Assembly: GCF_000429405.1 (NCBI RefSeq)
Contig: NZ_AUBU01000010.1
Coordinates: 62,001 to 126,000, forward strand
DNA: 64,000 nucleotides
Direction of reading: 5' to 3'
Source of the DNA: Algoriphagus marincola DSM 16067
GTDB taxonomy: Bacteria; Bacteroidota; Bacteroidia; Cytophagales; Cyclobacteriaceae
The notes beneath the pieces were generated by a model. It searched no databases and was not told where the DNA came from. It was given only the letters and a program-made list of their open reading frames with translations. Made by a program: the position numbers and the translations under genes. Within the stretch, counting starts at the first letter, position 1. Each line of letters begins with the position of its first letter. Shown here in pieces: positions 24,441 to 33,722 of this stretch.

Positions 24441-26033
24441 ATGAAGCATTTTTCGCAGTTGATCACACAGCTCGATCAGTCCAATAAAACCAAAGATAAA
24501 TTGGCAGCCTTGGATCAATTTTTTCACGCTGCTTCGGATCAGGACAAAGTTTGGGCTATTGCGATTTTCACTCATCGAAGGCCCAAAAGACAAATCGCAA
24601 CAAAGCAACTCCGCGAATGGTGCATGGAAATGTCAAAAACTCCGGCCTGGCTTTTTGAAGAATGCTATCATACTGTCGGAGATCTGGCCGAAACTATTTC
24701 ATTGCTTCTTCCCCTTCCTACCCAGACCCATGATTTAGACTTGAGTGCCTGGATTCAAAAACTACAGAATCTAAAAGGACTCAACGATGAAGGTAAAAAG
24801 GCATTTCTAATTGATTCTTGGAGTCGGCTGGATAGAATGGAGCGCTTTGTTTTCAATAAAATAATCACCGGAGGATTTCGAATTGGTGTCAGCCAAAACT
24901 TGATCACCCAAGCGCTCGCAAATTTCCTCGATCGGGAAAAATCCGAAATTGCTTACGCCCTGATGGGAAATTGGGACCCTGAAAAAATCAGCTTTCAAGA
25001 TCTATTTGACCAAAGCCAAAATCAACAGGATTTATCCAAACCCTATCCATTTTACTTAGCCCATCCCCTTGAATCAGAACCTCAAGAACTTGGATCTTTG
25101 GATGATTGGCAAGCAGAATGGAAATGGGACGGCATCAGAGGACAAGTCATTTCCCGAAAAAACGAGTTCTTTATCTGGAGCCGTGGGGAGGAATTGGTGA
25201 ACGAGAAATTTCCTGAATTAATGGATTTGGCTACTTCACTACCGGATGGAACTGTTTTGGATGGGGAAATATTGGCTTTTCGGAATGGGCAACCCCTCCC
25301 TTTTTCATTACTGCAAACTCGAATAGGAAGGAAAAATGTCTCCAAGAAAATCTTGAAAGATGCACCCGTGAGCTTTTTGGCTTATGACCTTTTGGAGTGG
25401 GAAGGTAAAGATTTACGAGAACTGCCACTATCAAGTAGAAGAAGTCAACTGGAATCTTTATTTGCACAAGTTGATCACAATCATTTTGAACTATCCGACC
25501 CTTTGACTACTGAGTCTTGGGAAAAATTAGCCGTCATCCGTGAAGACTCTCGTGCGCATTTCGCAGAAGGACTGATGCTTAAACACAAAAACAGTCCCTA
25601 CGAGACCGGTCGAAAGCGTGGGAATTGGTGGAAATGGAAAATCGATCCGCTGACTATTGATGGGGTGATGATTTATGCCCAAAAAGGACATGGAAGAAGG
25701 GCTGATTTATACAGCGATTATACCTTTGCAGTTTGGGATGAAGATCAATTAGTCCCCTTTGCCAAAGCCTACTCAGGCTTAACTGACGCCGAAATGCGGG
25801 AAGTGGATCAATTTGTAAAAAAGAACACCAAAGAACGCTTTGGCCCGGTGCGTACGGTCAAACCTGAATTGGTATTTGAAATTGCTTTTGAAGGAATTCA
25901 GGACAGCCCCCGTCACAAAAGTGGTATTGCTCTTCGTTTTCCACGAATATTGAGGTGGAGAAAAGACAAACCAAAAGAAGAGGCCAATACACTCCAAGAA
26001 CTCCGATCCCTACTCGACCTTTATGGAGGATAA
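24441..26033 (+). CDS. ATP-dependent DNA ligase, ligase-associated repair cluster type (LigB/LigC-like)
   Basis: 530 residues: N-terminal DNA-binding helical domain (1-200), adenylation domain with the nucleotidyl lysine Lys228 in EWKWDGIRG and motif III-like DGTVLDGEIL, motif IV/V FAEGLMLK and WWKWKIDPLTIDG, then an OB-fold (MIYAQKGHGRRAD to the end). This layout fits the PP_1105-type ligases that are co-encoded with an Lhr-type helicase, nuclease and metallophosphoesterase. Its last 11 bp overlap the helicase gene. The usual exonuclease gene is not upstream here. Seals DNA nicks; likely in DNA-damage repair. Confidence 0.9.
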   Translation: MKHFSQLITQLDQSNKTKDKLAALDQFFHAASDQDKVWAIAIFTHRRPKRQIATKQLREWCMEMSKTPAWLFEECYHTVGDLAETISLLLPLPTQTHDLDLSAWIQKLQNLKGLNDEGKKAFLIDSWSRLDRMERFVFNKIITGGFRIGVSQNLITQALANFLDREKSEIAYALMGNWDPEKISFQDLFDQSQNQQDLSKPYPFYLAHPLESEPQELGSLDDWQAEWKWDGIRGQVISRKNEFFIWSRGEELVNEKFPELMDLATSLPDGTVLDGEILAFRNGQPLPFSLLQTRIGRKNVSKKILKDAPVSFLAYDLLEWEGKDLRELPLSSRRSQLESLFAQVDHNHFELSDPLTTESWEKLAVIREDSRAHFAEGLMLKHKNSPYETGRKRGNWWKWKIDPLTIDGVMIYAQKGHGRRADLYSDYTFAVWDEDQLVPFAKAYSGLTDAEMREVDQFVKKNTKERFGPVRTVKPELVFEIAFEGIQDSPRHKSGIALRFPRILRWRKDKPKEEANTLQELRSLLDLYGG

Positions 26034-28482
26034 AAACCTAGAACCAGCATTAGCATACTTCCGAGCGAAAAATTGGGAAGCCTTTGAATTCCAGAAAACT
26101 ACCTGGAAGGACTACCTCGATGGCAAATCGGGTCTACTCAATGCACCTACGGGATCAGGAAAAACTTTTGCACTTTGGTTTGCTGTTATTTTGGATTTCA
26201 TCCGAAAGAATCCTACCGATTGGAAAAGCAAAAAGAACAATGGGCTTCAACTCATTTGGATGACTCCACTCCGCGCTTTGTCTCAAGATATCCAAAAAGC
26301 CATGCAGGAGGTCTGCTATTCTATGGACTTACCTTGGCAGGTAGCTGTGAGGAATGGAGATACCGATGCCAAAACCCGGGCTGCACTCAAGCGGAAACCA
26401 CCGGAAGTATTGATCACTACTCCCGAGACCCTACATATCCTGATTGCCCAAAAAGATCATGAAAAGCTTTTCAAAAACCTTCAGTGCGTGGTGGTGGATG
26501 AATGGCATGAGTTGGTCGGGAATAAGCGTGGCGTTCAGGTTCAATTGGGTCTGGAGTACATCCAATCCATTTGTAAACATACTTTTCGACGCTGGGGTAT
26601 TTCAGCCACTATTGGAAATATGGAGGAAGCTGCCAAGGCACTTTTGGGCACCAAGCTTCCCATCCACCTGGTCAAAGCTGAAATCGACAAACCCATCATA
26701 CTTCACTCGGTATTTCCTCCAGAAATCGAGAAATATCCTTGGTCAGGACATCTGGGCATTCGGATGATGGAGCAGGTCATTCCCATCATTGAAGCAGGCA
26801 GGACGGTTTTGCTTTTCACTAATACCCGTTCACAAACTGAGATTTGGTATCAAAAGCTTTTGGAAGCCAGACCCGATTGGGCTGGATGGATCGCCATGCA
26901 CCACGGCTCATTGGACATGAAAGTCCGGGCATGGGTAGAAGATTCCCTTCATGAAGGTCGGTTGAAGTTGGTCGTTTGTACCTCAAGTTTGGACTTAGGT
27001 GTGGATTTTAGGCCGGTGGATCGGGTGATTCAGGTCGGTAGTCCAAAGGGCGTAGCTAGATTTATTCAGCGTGCCGGAAGAGCGGGCCATCAGCCGGGGT
27101 TACCTTCGGAGATCTTTTTTGTCCCCACAAATTCATTGGAATTGATAGAGGCAGCCGCATTGAGAAATGCCATTGAATCCGAGAGTCTGGAGTCTCAATT
27201 CCCACCTGAAATGCCTTATGACGTTTTGATCCAATTTTTGGTGACCCTTGCAGTGGGTGTAGGATTCCGAAAAGAGGATGTGTATCCCATCGTGAAAAAC
27301 ACTTTCTCTTTTAAGGATTTAAGTTCGGAGGAAATGGATTGGATTATCCGATTCATTACCCAAGGAGGGGATTCACTGAGCAGTTATGAGGATTTTTTGA
27401 AAGTAGTACTTGACGAGGATGGGCTTTATCGGGTAAAAAATAAGCGGATAGCGATGAAGCACCGGCTTTCGATGGGGACGATAGTATCAGAACCCATGAT
27501 CAAAATCAAGTTTAAAAATGGTGCTTACCTCGGAACGGTTGAGGAGTACTTTATCACCAAAATGAAAATTGGTGATCGATTCTTTTTTGCGGGGAGATCA
27601 TTGGAACTGTTGAAAATTAAAGACCTGACTGCCACTGTAAAAGTATCCGAGAAGAAGACTACCAATGTGGTGAGTTGGATGGGGGCTCGAATGTCGCTAT
27701 CCTCCATGCTAGCTGACCAAATCCTTCAAATCCTTCAAGAGTATAATCAAGGACTGATGAAATCAGAGGAAGTCCGGCAAATAGCTCCTATTCTAGACCT
27801 GCAAAGCAGGCTTTCGGTTGTTCCAGACCCGGATACTTTATTGATTGAGTCTTTTCAGAGTAAGCAAGGCTATCATTTATTCTTTTATCCTTTTGAAGGC
27901 CGGATGATTCATGAGCTGATGAGTGCTATGATCGCCTATCGAATTTCTGTCAGCTATCCGGTGACTTTCAATATGGCAATGAATGACTACGGATTTGAGC
28001 TACTTAGTGACAGTCCCATCGCCATTGAGGAGATTTTGGAGGAGGATATTTTCACTCTAAAAAACCTAGAGGAGGATGCATTGCTTTGCGTGAATGAAAG
28101 TGAAATGTCCCGAAGGAAATTCCGGGAAATCGCAGGAATCTCGGGTTTAGTCTTTCAGGGCTTTCCGGGTAAGCAAGCCACATTTAAGCACATTCAGTCC
28201 AATTCAAGCCTACTATTTCAAGTATTTGAACAATACGATCCGGAAAACCTCCTACTCAAACAAGCTCAAAAAGAGGCCTTGAATCAACAGATGGAGCAAG
28301 AAAAATTCGTGAAAGCAGTCCAAAAGATTAACCGAAAACGAATCGATATTCGCTATCCGGTTCAGTTTACTCCCTTTTCCTTTCCGATCATGGTCGATCG
28401 ACTTAGTCGTACCACCCTCTCTTCAGAAAGCTTGGAAGATCGAATTGCTAAAATTCAAGCTCAGTTCGAAATCCAGGATTAA
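26023..28482 (+). CDS. Ligase-associated DEXH-box helicase (Lhr-core type)
   Basis: 819-residue SF2 helicase: Walker A APTGSGKT (41-48), motif Ia TPLRALSQDI, DEWH (159-162), motif III SATIGN, motif IV FTNTRSQTE, and VI QRAGRAGHQ. A C-terminal winged-helix/Lhr-core region follows (FEGRMIHELMSAMIAYR). It is shorter than full-length Lhr (about 1500) and typical of the Lhr-core partner of ATP-dependent ligase. Starts inside the ligase 3' end, so the two proteins are made together. Its TAA overlaps the convergent trkH stop on the other strand. The metallophosphoesterase commonly found next to it is absent. Confidence 0.9.
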   Translation: MEDKNLEPALAYFRAKNWEAFEFQKTTWKDYLDGKSGLLNAPTGSGKTFALWFAVILDFIRKNPTDWKSKKNNGLQLIWMTPLRALSQDIQKAMQEVCYSMDLPWQVAVRNGDTDAKTRAALKRKPPEVLITTPETLHILIAQKDHEKLFKNLQCVVVDEWHELVGNKRGVQVQLGLEYIQSICKHTFRRWGISATIGNMEEAAKALLGTKLPIHLVKAEIDKPIILHSVFPPEIEKYPWSGHLGIRMMEQVIPIIEAGRTVLLFTNTRSQTEIWYQKLLEARPDWAGWIAMHHGSLDMKVRAWVEDSLHEGRLKLVVCTSSLDLGVDFRPVDRVIQVGSPKGVARFIQRAGRAGHQPGLPSEIFFVPTNSLELIEAAALRNAIESESLESQFPPEMPYDVLIQFLVTLAVGVGFRKEDVYPIVKNTFSFKDLSSEEMDWIIRFITQGGDSLSSYEDFLKVVLDEDGLYRVKNKRIAMKHRLSMGTIVSEPMIKIKFKNGAYLGTVEEYFITKMKIGDRFFFAGRSLELLKIKDLTATVKVSEKKTTNVVSWMGARMSLSSMLADQILQILQEYNQGLMKSEEVRQIAPILDLQSRLSVVPDPDTLLIESFQSKQGYHLFFYPFEGRMIHELMSAMIAYRISVSYPVTFNMAMNDYGFELLSDSPIAIEEILEEDIFTLKNLEEDALLCVNESEMSRRKFREIAGISGLVFQGFPGKQATFKHIQSNSSLLFQVFEQYDPENLLLKQAQKEALNQQMEQEKFVKAVQKINRKRIDIRYPVQFTPFSFPIMVDRLSRTTLSSESLEDRIAKIQAQFEIQD

Positions 28483-29924
28483 TTTGTCCTCCAGAAAAAA
28501 GGAGTGAATAAGATTAAAAGCGTGAAAAGCTCCAATCTTCCTAAGAGCATGATAAAAGAGAGGAAGATTTTCGCTATCGGAGAGAAGAATGCAAAATTAT
28601 CCACTGGGCCGACCTGACCTATAGCAGGTCCTACATTTCCAAGACTTGTAGCTACTGCCCCGAGGGAGGTTGCCAAATCATAACCCATCAGCGAAAGCGC
28701 TAAAGAACCCAGCACGAAAGTCAAAAGATAGATCAACAGGAAGTTCATGATATGAGTGATAATCCTACCCGTTACACGATCTCCATTAATAACGAGTGGT
28801 ACCACTGCCCGGGGATGAATCAATCTTTTGAACTCCAACCAAGAGTTCTTGATAAACGTCAGGTGTCTTACAAATTTGATCCCACCTGCTGTAGAACCTG
28901 CAGACCCTCCTAGGAAAAGTAGCATGAAGAAAATAAAAGTCGCTCCTTGTCCGTATTGGGTGTAATCATCCGTCACATACCCTGTAGTAGTAACAAGGGA
29001 AACAACCTGAAAAAGGGACTTTCGGAATGCCAATTCGTAATCGTTTCCTCCTGCAGCAATGGGATAAAACAAAATAACAGCAAGTGCCAAAACGGCAATT
29101 GTGTAGGCTTTGAACTCGTCGCTTCGCAGGACACGACGCACTTTACCAATCAATCCAAAATAAATAATCGTAAAGTTGGTCCCTGCCAAAAACATGAAAA
29201 AGATGGCCACATATTGAATAAAAGCCGAATCAAAATAAGCCATGGAGGCATTTTTGGTAGAAAAACCTCCCGTAGCCATCGTGGTCAATCCATGATTAAT
29301 GGCGTCAAAAAAGGTCATTCCCCCTACCCAATACAACAAGGTGGCCGAAAGCGTCAGACCGACATATACATACCAAAGTCTCTTAGCCGTTTCAGAAATT
29401 CTAGGGTGAACTTTATCGGAAGTAGGCCCTGGAGACTCGGCTACAAAAAGCTCAATACCCCCTATCCCCAAAAGTGGGAAAATAGCCACCGTCAACACGA
29501 TAATTCCCAAACCACCTATCCACTGAGTCATACTTCTCCAAAAGAGAATCCCTTTGGGCATGACTTCTATATCGGTCAGAATGGTGGCTCCTGTAGTAGT
29601 CAGGCCGGAAACCGTTTCAAAAATCGCGTCCTCGAAGGATGGGATTTGATGACTCAAAATGTAAGGCAACATCCCGAATAGACTCATAAAAATCCAGCTC
29701 AAAGCAACGATTAGATACCCCTCCCGCTTTCGGATATTTTGGTCTTGTTTAGAAAAGGATAAAAACAGAATAGACCCAACCAATCCAGAAATCCCCATAG
29801 AGATAAGAAGCGGCCATGCATTCTCATCGTAATACCATGAAAAACCAACTGCAGGAAGCATAAGCAGTGCAATAAGCACCAATAATGCTCCCATGATTTT
29901 GGCAATTTCCCGATGATGAATCAT
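28479..29924 (-). CDS. trkH: Trk/Ktr potassium uptake protein, membrane subunit
   Basis: 481 residues, four M1-P-M2 repeats; membrane subunit of a K+ uptake system. Selectivity-filter regions can be seen as SGLTTTGATIL, TTMATGGFSTKNAS, SLVTTTGYVTDD and TSLGNVGPAIGQVGP. Polytopic from the N-terminus (MGALLVLIALLMLPAVGFSW). Located 2 bp after trkA (same strand), the regulatory partner. Its stop codon is shared in a TTAA with the helicase gene on the opposite strand. Confidence 0.92.
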   Translation of the reverse strand: MIHHREIAKIMGALLVLIALLMLPAVGFSWYYDENAWPLLISMGISGLVGSILFLSFSKQDQNIRKREGYLIVALSWIFMSLFGMLPYILSHQIPSFEDAIFETVSGLTTTGATILTDIEVMPKGILFWRSMTQWIGGLGIIVLTVAIFPLLGIGGIELFVAESPGPTSDKVHPRISETAKRLWYVYVGLTLSATLLYWVGGMTFFDAINHGLTTMATGGFSTKNASMAYFDSAFIQYVAIFFMFLAGTNFTIIYFGLIGKVRRVLRSDEFKAYTIAVLALAVILFYPIAAGGNDYELAFRKSLFQVVSLVTTTGYVTDDYTQYGQGATFIFFMLLFLGGSAGSTAGGIKFVRHLTFIKNSWLEFKRLIHPRAVVPLVINGDRVTGRIITHIMNFLLIYLLTFVLGSLALSLMGYDLATSLGAVATSLGNVGPAIGQVGPVDNFAFFSPIAKIFLSFIMLLGRLELFTLLILFTPFFWRTN

Positions 29925-29926
29925 AC

Positions 29927-31273
29927 TTAGTGAAAAAGTTTTTCTAATGAACTCTTGGCCTGAGGAAGCGCCAAAACGATCGCCTTATCATTTAATTGCA
30001 ATTGGAATTCACCATCTGGAATAAATACTTCTTCTCCTCGAATGACTCCTGCGACAATTGCCGTATCCGGGAAATGAAGATCTTTCAGTGGGTTTTTGGT
30101 CAAGCGATTGTTTTTAGAAACTGAATACTGAATAAACTCAGCATCTACTCCATAAATCCCCGAAACCGCTTCAACGGTTCCTTTTCTGAGGTATCGGGAT
30201 ATCTCATTTGCAGCTACCAATTTTTTATTGATCAAAGAATCAACCCCAATGCTATGCGAGATATGAATGTACTCCCGAGTATCGACGTGAGCGATAGTCT
30301 TATATACTCCGTGATTCTTTGCAGAAAGACTGGTGATAATATTGGTCTCAGAAGACTCTGTCAAAGCCAAAAAAGCATCCATTTGCTCCAAGCCTTCTTC
30401 GATCAGCAATTCAATGTTTTTATAGTCACCATTGATTATCAACGTATTAGGAAGCTGTTCGGCTAGCCACTTACAACGTTCCTTATCTCTATTGACTAGG
30501 GTAACTCTAAAATGATCTTCTAGCCGCAGAGCGGTGGTCAAAGCCATATCATCCCCACCGATAATCATGATATTCTTGACTTCTCTTTTCTTTTGACCGA
30601 TCAGCTCAAGGATACTCTCGGTGTGTTTTTTGGTAGAAATAAAAAACACGTGATCGTGATTCCGGATGATATTACTTCCCCGCGGGATAATAGTTTTCTG
30701 ATCACGAAGAATGGCAATAATCCGAATATCCTCAAAAATCGGATTGGAACTCATATCCATAATCCGTTGATTTACAAGAGGATTAGACTCATCCAATGTG
30801 ACACCTACGATATTTAGCTTTCCACCTTCAAAGTCAAAAACCTCCGTAAAGCTAGAGTTTTGAATCATATTGAAGATCTCCTTACTGCAAAGCATGGTAG
30901 GAGAAATCAGGTTATCTATTCCTAGATTATGAAAAAATTGAATATTCTCGCTGCTTTGGTAAGAGTGATTTCTTACTCTAGCCATGACCATTTTGGCTCC
31001 TAGTTGCTTTGCTAAAACAGCGGCTACGATATTGGTTTTTTCCGAAGTAGTGACTGCCAAAAGCATACTGGCATTCGAGACATTGGCTCGTTGAAGAACA
31101 TCGATGGAGGTGGCATCCCCCATCACCGTCAAGACATCAAGCTTCGAAGAAACATAATCCAGTACTTCTCGCTCTGTATCAATCAGTGTGATATCTTTAT
31201 TGTCATAACTCAATTGCTCGGCAAGGTGGTAACCCATGTCCCCTGCTCCAGCAATGACGATGTGCATCCCCAT
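29927..31273 (-). CDS. trkA: Trk system potassium uptake regulator TrkA
   Basis: A cytoplasmic ring protein gating TrkH by NAD(H)/ATP binding. 448 residues with two RCK_N/RCK_C repeats: the first Rossmann motif IAGAGDMGYHLA (7-18) with acidic strand end LIDTE, the second at IMIIGGDDMALTTAL, and C-terminal RCK_C parts with GSNIIRNHDHVFF and PDGEFQLQLNDKAIVLAL. This duplicated layout is TrkA rather than KtrA. It precedes trkH by 2 bp; a TAACTTTG box lies 30 bp upstream of the start. Confidence 0.93.
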   Translation of the reverse strand: MGMHIVIAGAGDMGYHLAEQLSYDNKDITLIDTEREVLDYVSSKLDVLTVMGDATSIDVLQRANVSNASMLLAVTTSEKTNIVAAVLAKQLGAKMVMARVRNHSYQSSENIQFFHNLGIDNLISPTMLCSKEIFNMIQNSSFTEVFDFEGGKLNIVGVTLDESNPLVNQRIMDMSSNPIFEDIRIIAILRDQKTIIPRGSNIIRNHDHVFFISTKKHTESILELIGQKKREVKNIMIIGGDDMALTTALRLEDHFRVTLVNRDKERCKWLAEQLPNTLIINGDYKNIELLIEEGLEQMDAFLALTESSETNIITSLSAKNHGVYKTIAHVDTREYIHISHSIGVDSLINKKLVAANEISRYLRKGTVEAVSGIYGVDAEFIQYSVSKNNRLTKNPLKDLHFPDTAIVAGVIRGEEVFIPDGEFQLQLNDKAIVLALPQAKSSLEKLFH

Positions 31274-31302
31274 AGAATTGGTTCTGGTGATAAAACTGAC
31301 GG

Positions 31303-31310
31303 CAAAGTTA
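31303..31310 (-). promoter_or_regulatory. Putative -7 box (TAACTTTG) for trkA-trkH
   Basis: On the minus strand TAACTTTG matches TAnnTTTG, 30 bp upstream of the trkA ATG. No spaced -33 TTTG. Confidence 0.4.
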
Positions 31311-31392
31311 ATAGCTTTCTACATGGTAATCAGGAAATAGGAGAAAAATTTGAAGAATTGGACTATTAAGCGAAATAGCCAAAACAGACAAA

Positions 31393-32631
31393 CTACTCCG
31401 ATTGATTTAAAAGCTTGTTACTATCCTCCTGTGGTATCTCTTGTACATCCTTGAGTTTCCGCTGAATCACACGTGTCCGAACTCCGACTAGCTTATCCAA
31501 ATCATCATTGGCCTCCTGAAGTTTCTTCTGCGTGCGCTCGATAAGAGTTCCAAATTTGGAGAATTCAGTTTTCACAGCACCCAAAATCTGCCAAACTTCT
31601 GAACTTCGTTGTTGAATAGCCAAAGTCTTGAAACCCATTTGCAGACTATTCAAAATCGCTGAAAGTGTGGTAGGACCTGTCACTAGCACTTTGTACTCTT
31701 GTTGGATTTCTTGTGCGAGACCAGGATGTCTGAGGACTTCTGCATAAAGACTCTCCACTGGGAGAAATAAAATAGCAAAATCTGTCGTGTAAGGAGGATT
31801 TAAATATTTGGATTGGATGTCCAAAGCGGATTTTTTAATAGCTCTGACCAATTCAGCACGATAAAATTCCACTTCAGAAACATTGCCATTGTCGTATGAA
31901 TCCACTAATCGCAGGTAGGATTCCTGAGGAAATTTAGCATCAATTGGGAGTAAAACCGGTTCTTCATTTCCCGGCATCTTCACAGCAAACTCGACCCGCT
32001 CCCGATTACCTTTTCCAAGTGAAGCGTTGTTCAGGTACTGCTCTGGTGAAAGCATATTTTCCAATAAAGCTTGAAGTTGATACTCTCCCAGCACGCCACG
32101 GCTCTTGACATTACTCAGCACCCGCTTCAGGTCTCCTACTCCATTTGCTAAATGCTGCATCTCTCCAAGTCCTTTTTGAACCGCCTGAAGCTGCTTTGAC
32201 ACCAATTCAAAAGAATGCCCAAGCCGGGCTTCCAAGGTCTTTTGAAGCTTTTCATCTACGGTTTCACGGATTCTTTCAAGTTTCAATTCCGTGCTTTTTT
32301 GCAATTCTTCCTGCCGCTGATGGATGGATTCCAACTTTTCCTTTTGCAATGCATTCAGGTCTTTGATATTTTGCCTGAAAACCTCTGCAAAATTCTTGAT
32401 AGATTCCTGTTGATCTCGGGAAGTCGACCGAAGTGAATCAAATACCAATCTAAACTGAGCAAGCAGATCTTGCCGGTTTTCTTTTCTTCCTTCCAAAAGG
32501 CTTTGATTCACCTCTTCTTTTAGCTGTCGAAAGGCGTCATTTTTCGAGCCTGAATAGCGCGACCAGATCAAAAAAATGAAAATTAGAAGTTGAAAAAGAA
32601 GAACTAGGATCAATAAATAATCAGTAGGCAT
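31393..32631 (-). CDS. rmuC: DNA recombination protein RmuC
   Basis: 412 residues. One N-terminal transmembrane segment (LLILVLLFQLLIFIFLIWS), then a long coiled coil (about 30-150, QLKEEVNQSLLEGRKENRQ onward), then the RmuC nuclease-like domain with SRGVLGEYQLQALLENMLSPEQ, PIDAKFPQESY, FLPVESLYAEVLRHP and LVTGPTTLSAILNSLQMGF. RmuC limits recombination-generated inversions; the restriction-like core is conserved here. Overlaps the upstream hydrolase gene by 11 bp, so the two are co-transcribed. Confidence 0.92.
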   Translation of the reverse strand: MPTDYLLILVLLFQLLIFIFLIWSRYSGSKNDAFRQLKEEVNQSLLEGRKENRQDLLAQFRLVFDSLRSTSRDQQESIKNFAEVFRQNIKDLNALQKEKLESIHQRQEELQKSTELKLERIRETVDEKLQKTLEARLGHSFELVSKQLQAVQKGLGEMQHLANGVGDLKRVLSNVKSRGVLGEYQLQALLENMLSPEQYLNNASLGKGNRERVEFAVKMPGNEEPVLLPIDAKFPQESYLRLVDSYDNGNVSEVEFYRAELVRAIKKSALDIQSKYLNPPYTTDFAILFLPVESLYAEVLRHPGLAQEIQQEYKVLVTGPTTLSAILNSLQMGFKTLAIQQRSSEVWQILGAVKTEFSKFGTLIERTQKKLQEANDDLDKLVGVRTRVIQRKLKDVQEIPQEDSNKLLNQSE

Positions 32632-33643
32632 AAGTCAGGATATTTGGCTCATCAAGGTACTTGGGCCTAACCTCAACTCCCAAAAAGGAAAGGTATTTTG
32701 AGACAGTCTCTGTCGGGATTTCTTCCATAGGCACATGGCCAGCCTCATCAAAGATTACCAGAGAAGATCCTGGAATGGCTTTTTCCAGAAGATATGCTTG
32801 TGTTACGGGAATCCAAGTATCCTTTTTGCCCCACATGATCAAAGTCGGCATGGTCAACCTCTTGAAATCAATATCGCTGTTTCGAGGAGATCGGAGCCTG
32901 TCCAAAGTTGCCTGCCGGTTGCCCTCAGATAGCATCAACTCAAAATAACGGTTTACAGCCTCTTTGGGGATTTTACTTTCATCTCCATAGACCTGCTTGA
33001 GATTCATCGCAAAAAGAAACTTGGGAGTACATTTCAACAGGACTTTAGAAAAAACTGGATGACCCGCCAACCGAAAAATCCAAGCGCCACCACCTCGACT
33101 GGAATTGTTTTTTGAACTTGATTCAATATTTCTTGGCTCAGGTTTGGGAGCTCCTGATGCGTCGATAAGATTCAAAGAAAGTACGCGATCTGGCCTGGTA
33201 CTCGCCACTTGCATGGCTACTGCTCCTCCCATTGAGTTTCCTGCTATATGAAACTTCGGAAGATTCAATTTATCTGCGAGTCGGAGTATCAGTTCGCTGT
33301 AATCCATGATGGAGTACCGCTGCAAATCATCCGGCCCTGTCAATCCGTGCCCTGGAAGATCCACAGAAATAGTCATGAAATAGGGACTAAGCTCCTGCTG
33401 CCATTGATCCCAGGTGTGTAAGGAAGAAAAACTACCGTGAATCAAAAAAACAGGTATACCCTCTCCAAGGAAACGAACATGCAGGTTAATTCCATCCACT
33501 TCTATGAAATAGGACTCCGGAAGACTATACTTCTCCACAATTTCATCCTTTGGAATATCATTCCTAAAAAGAAGGAGCAGAAAAAAAACAAAAGACAAGA
33601 AAATGACAGCAACGATTTTGAAGCTAATTTTCAACCAATTCAT
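32621..33643 (-). CDS. Alpha/beta hydrolase, membrane-anchored
   Basis: 340 residues with one N-terminal membrane helix (VIFLSFVFFLLLLF), then the alpha/beta-hydrolase fold: HGSFSSLHTWDQW (oxyanion region), GHGLTGP, the nucleophile elbow GNSMGGAVA, the acid strand with WGKKDTWIP, and DEAGHVPMEEIP carrying the catalytic His. It belongs to the general lipase/esterase/epoxide hydrolase-like group; substrate unknown. Upstream partner of rmuC, with an 11-bp overlap. Confidence 0.82.
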   Translation of the reverse strand: MNWLKISFKIVAVIFLSFVFFLLLLFRNDIPKDEIVEKYSLPESYFIEVDGINLHVRFLGEGIPVFLIHGSFSSLHTWDQWQQELSPYFMTISVDLPGHGLTGPDDLQRYSIMDYSELILRLADKLNLPKFHIAGNSMGGAVAMQVASTRPDRVLSLNLIDASGAPKPEPRNIESSSKNNSSRGGGAWIFRLAGHPVFSKVLLKCTPKFLFAMNLKQVYGDESKIPKEAVNRYFELMLSEGNRQATLDRLRSPRNSDIDFKRLTMPTLIMWGKKDTWIPVTQAYLLEKAIPGSSLVIFDEAGHVPMEEIPTETVSKYLSFLGVEVRPKYLDEPNILTYAY

Positions 33644-33722
33644 AGAAATATCGAGTAAATAAGAATTTTATGAATCTATAACAAAAATTCTACCCAAAAG
33701 GCTATTTTTCCGAAAAGGAAAA

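Noticed and set aside
28947..29681. 244-codon open frame on the + strand inside trkH
   Set aside because: Antisense shadow of the membrane helices of TrkH; its product is rich in Ser/Asn/His with no domain pattern.
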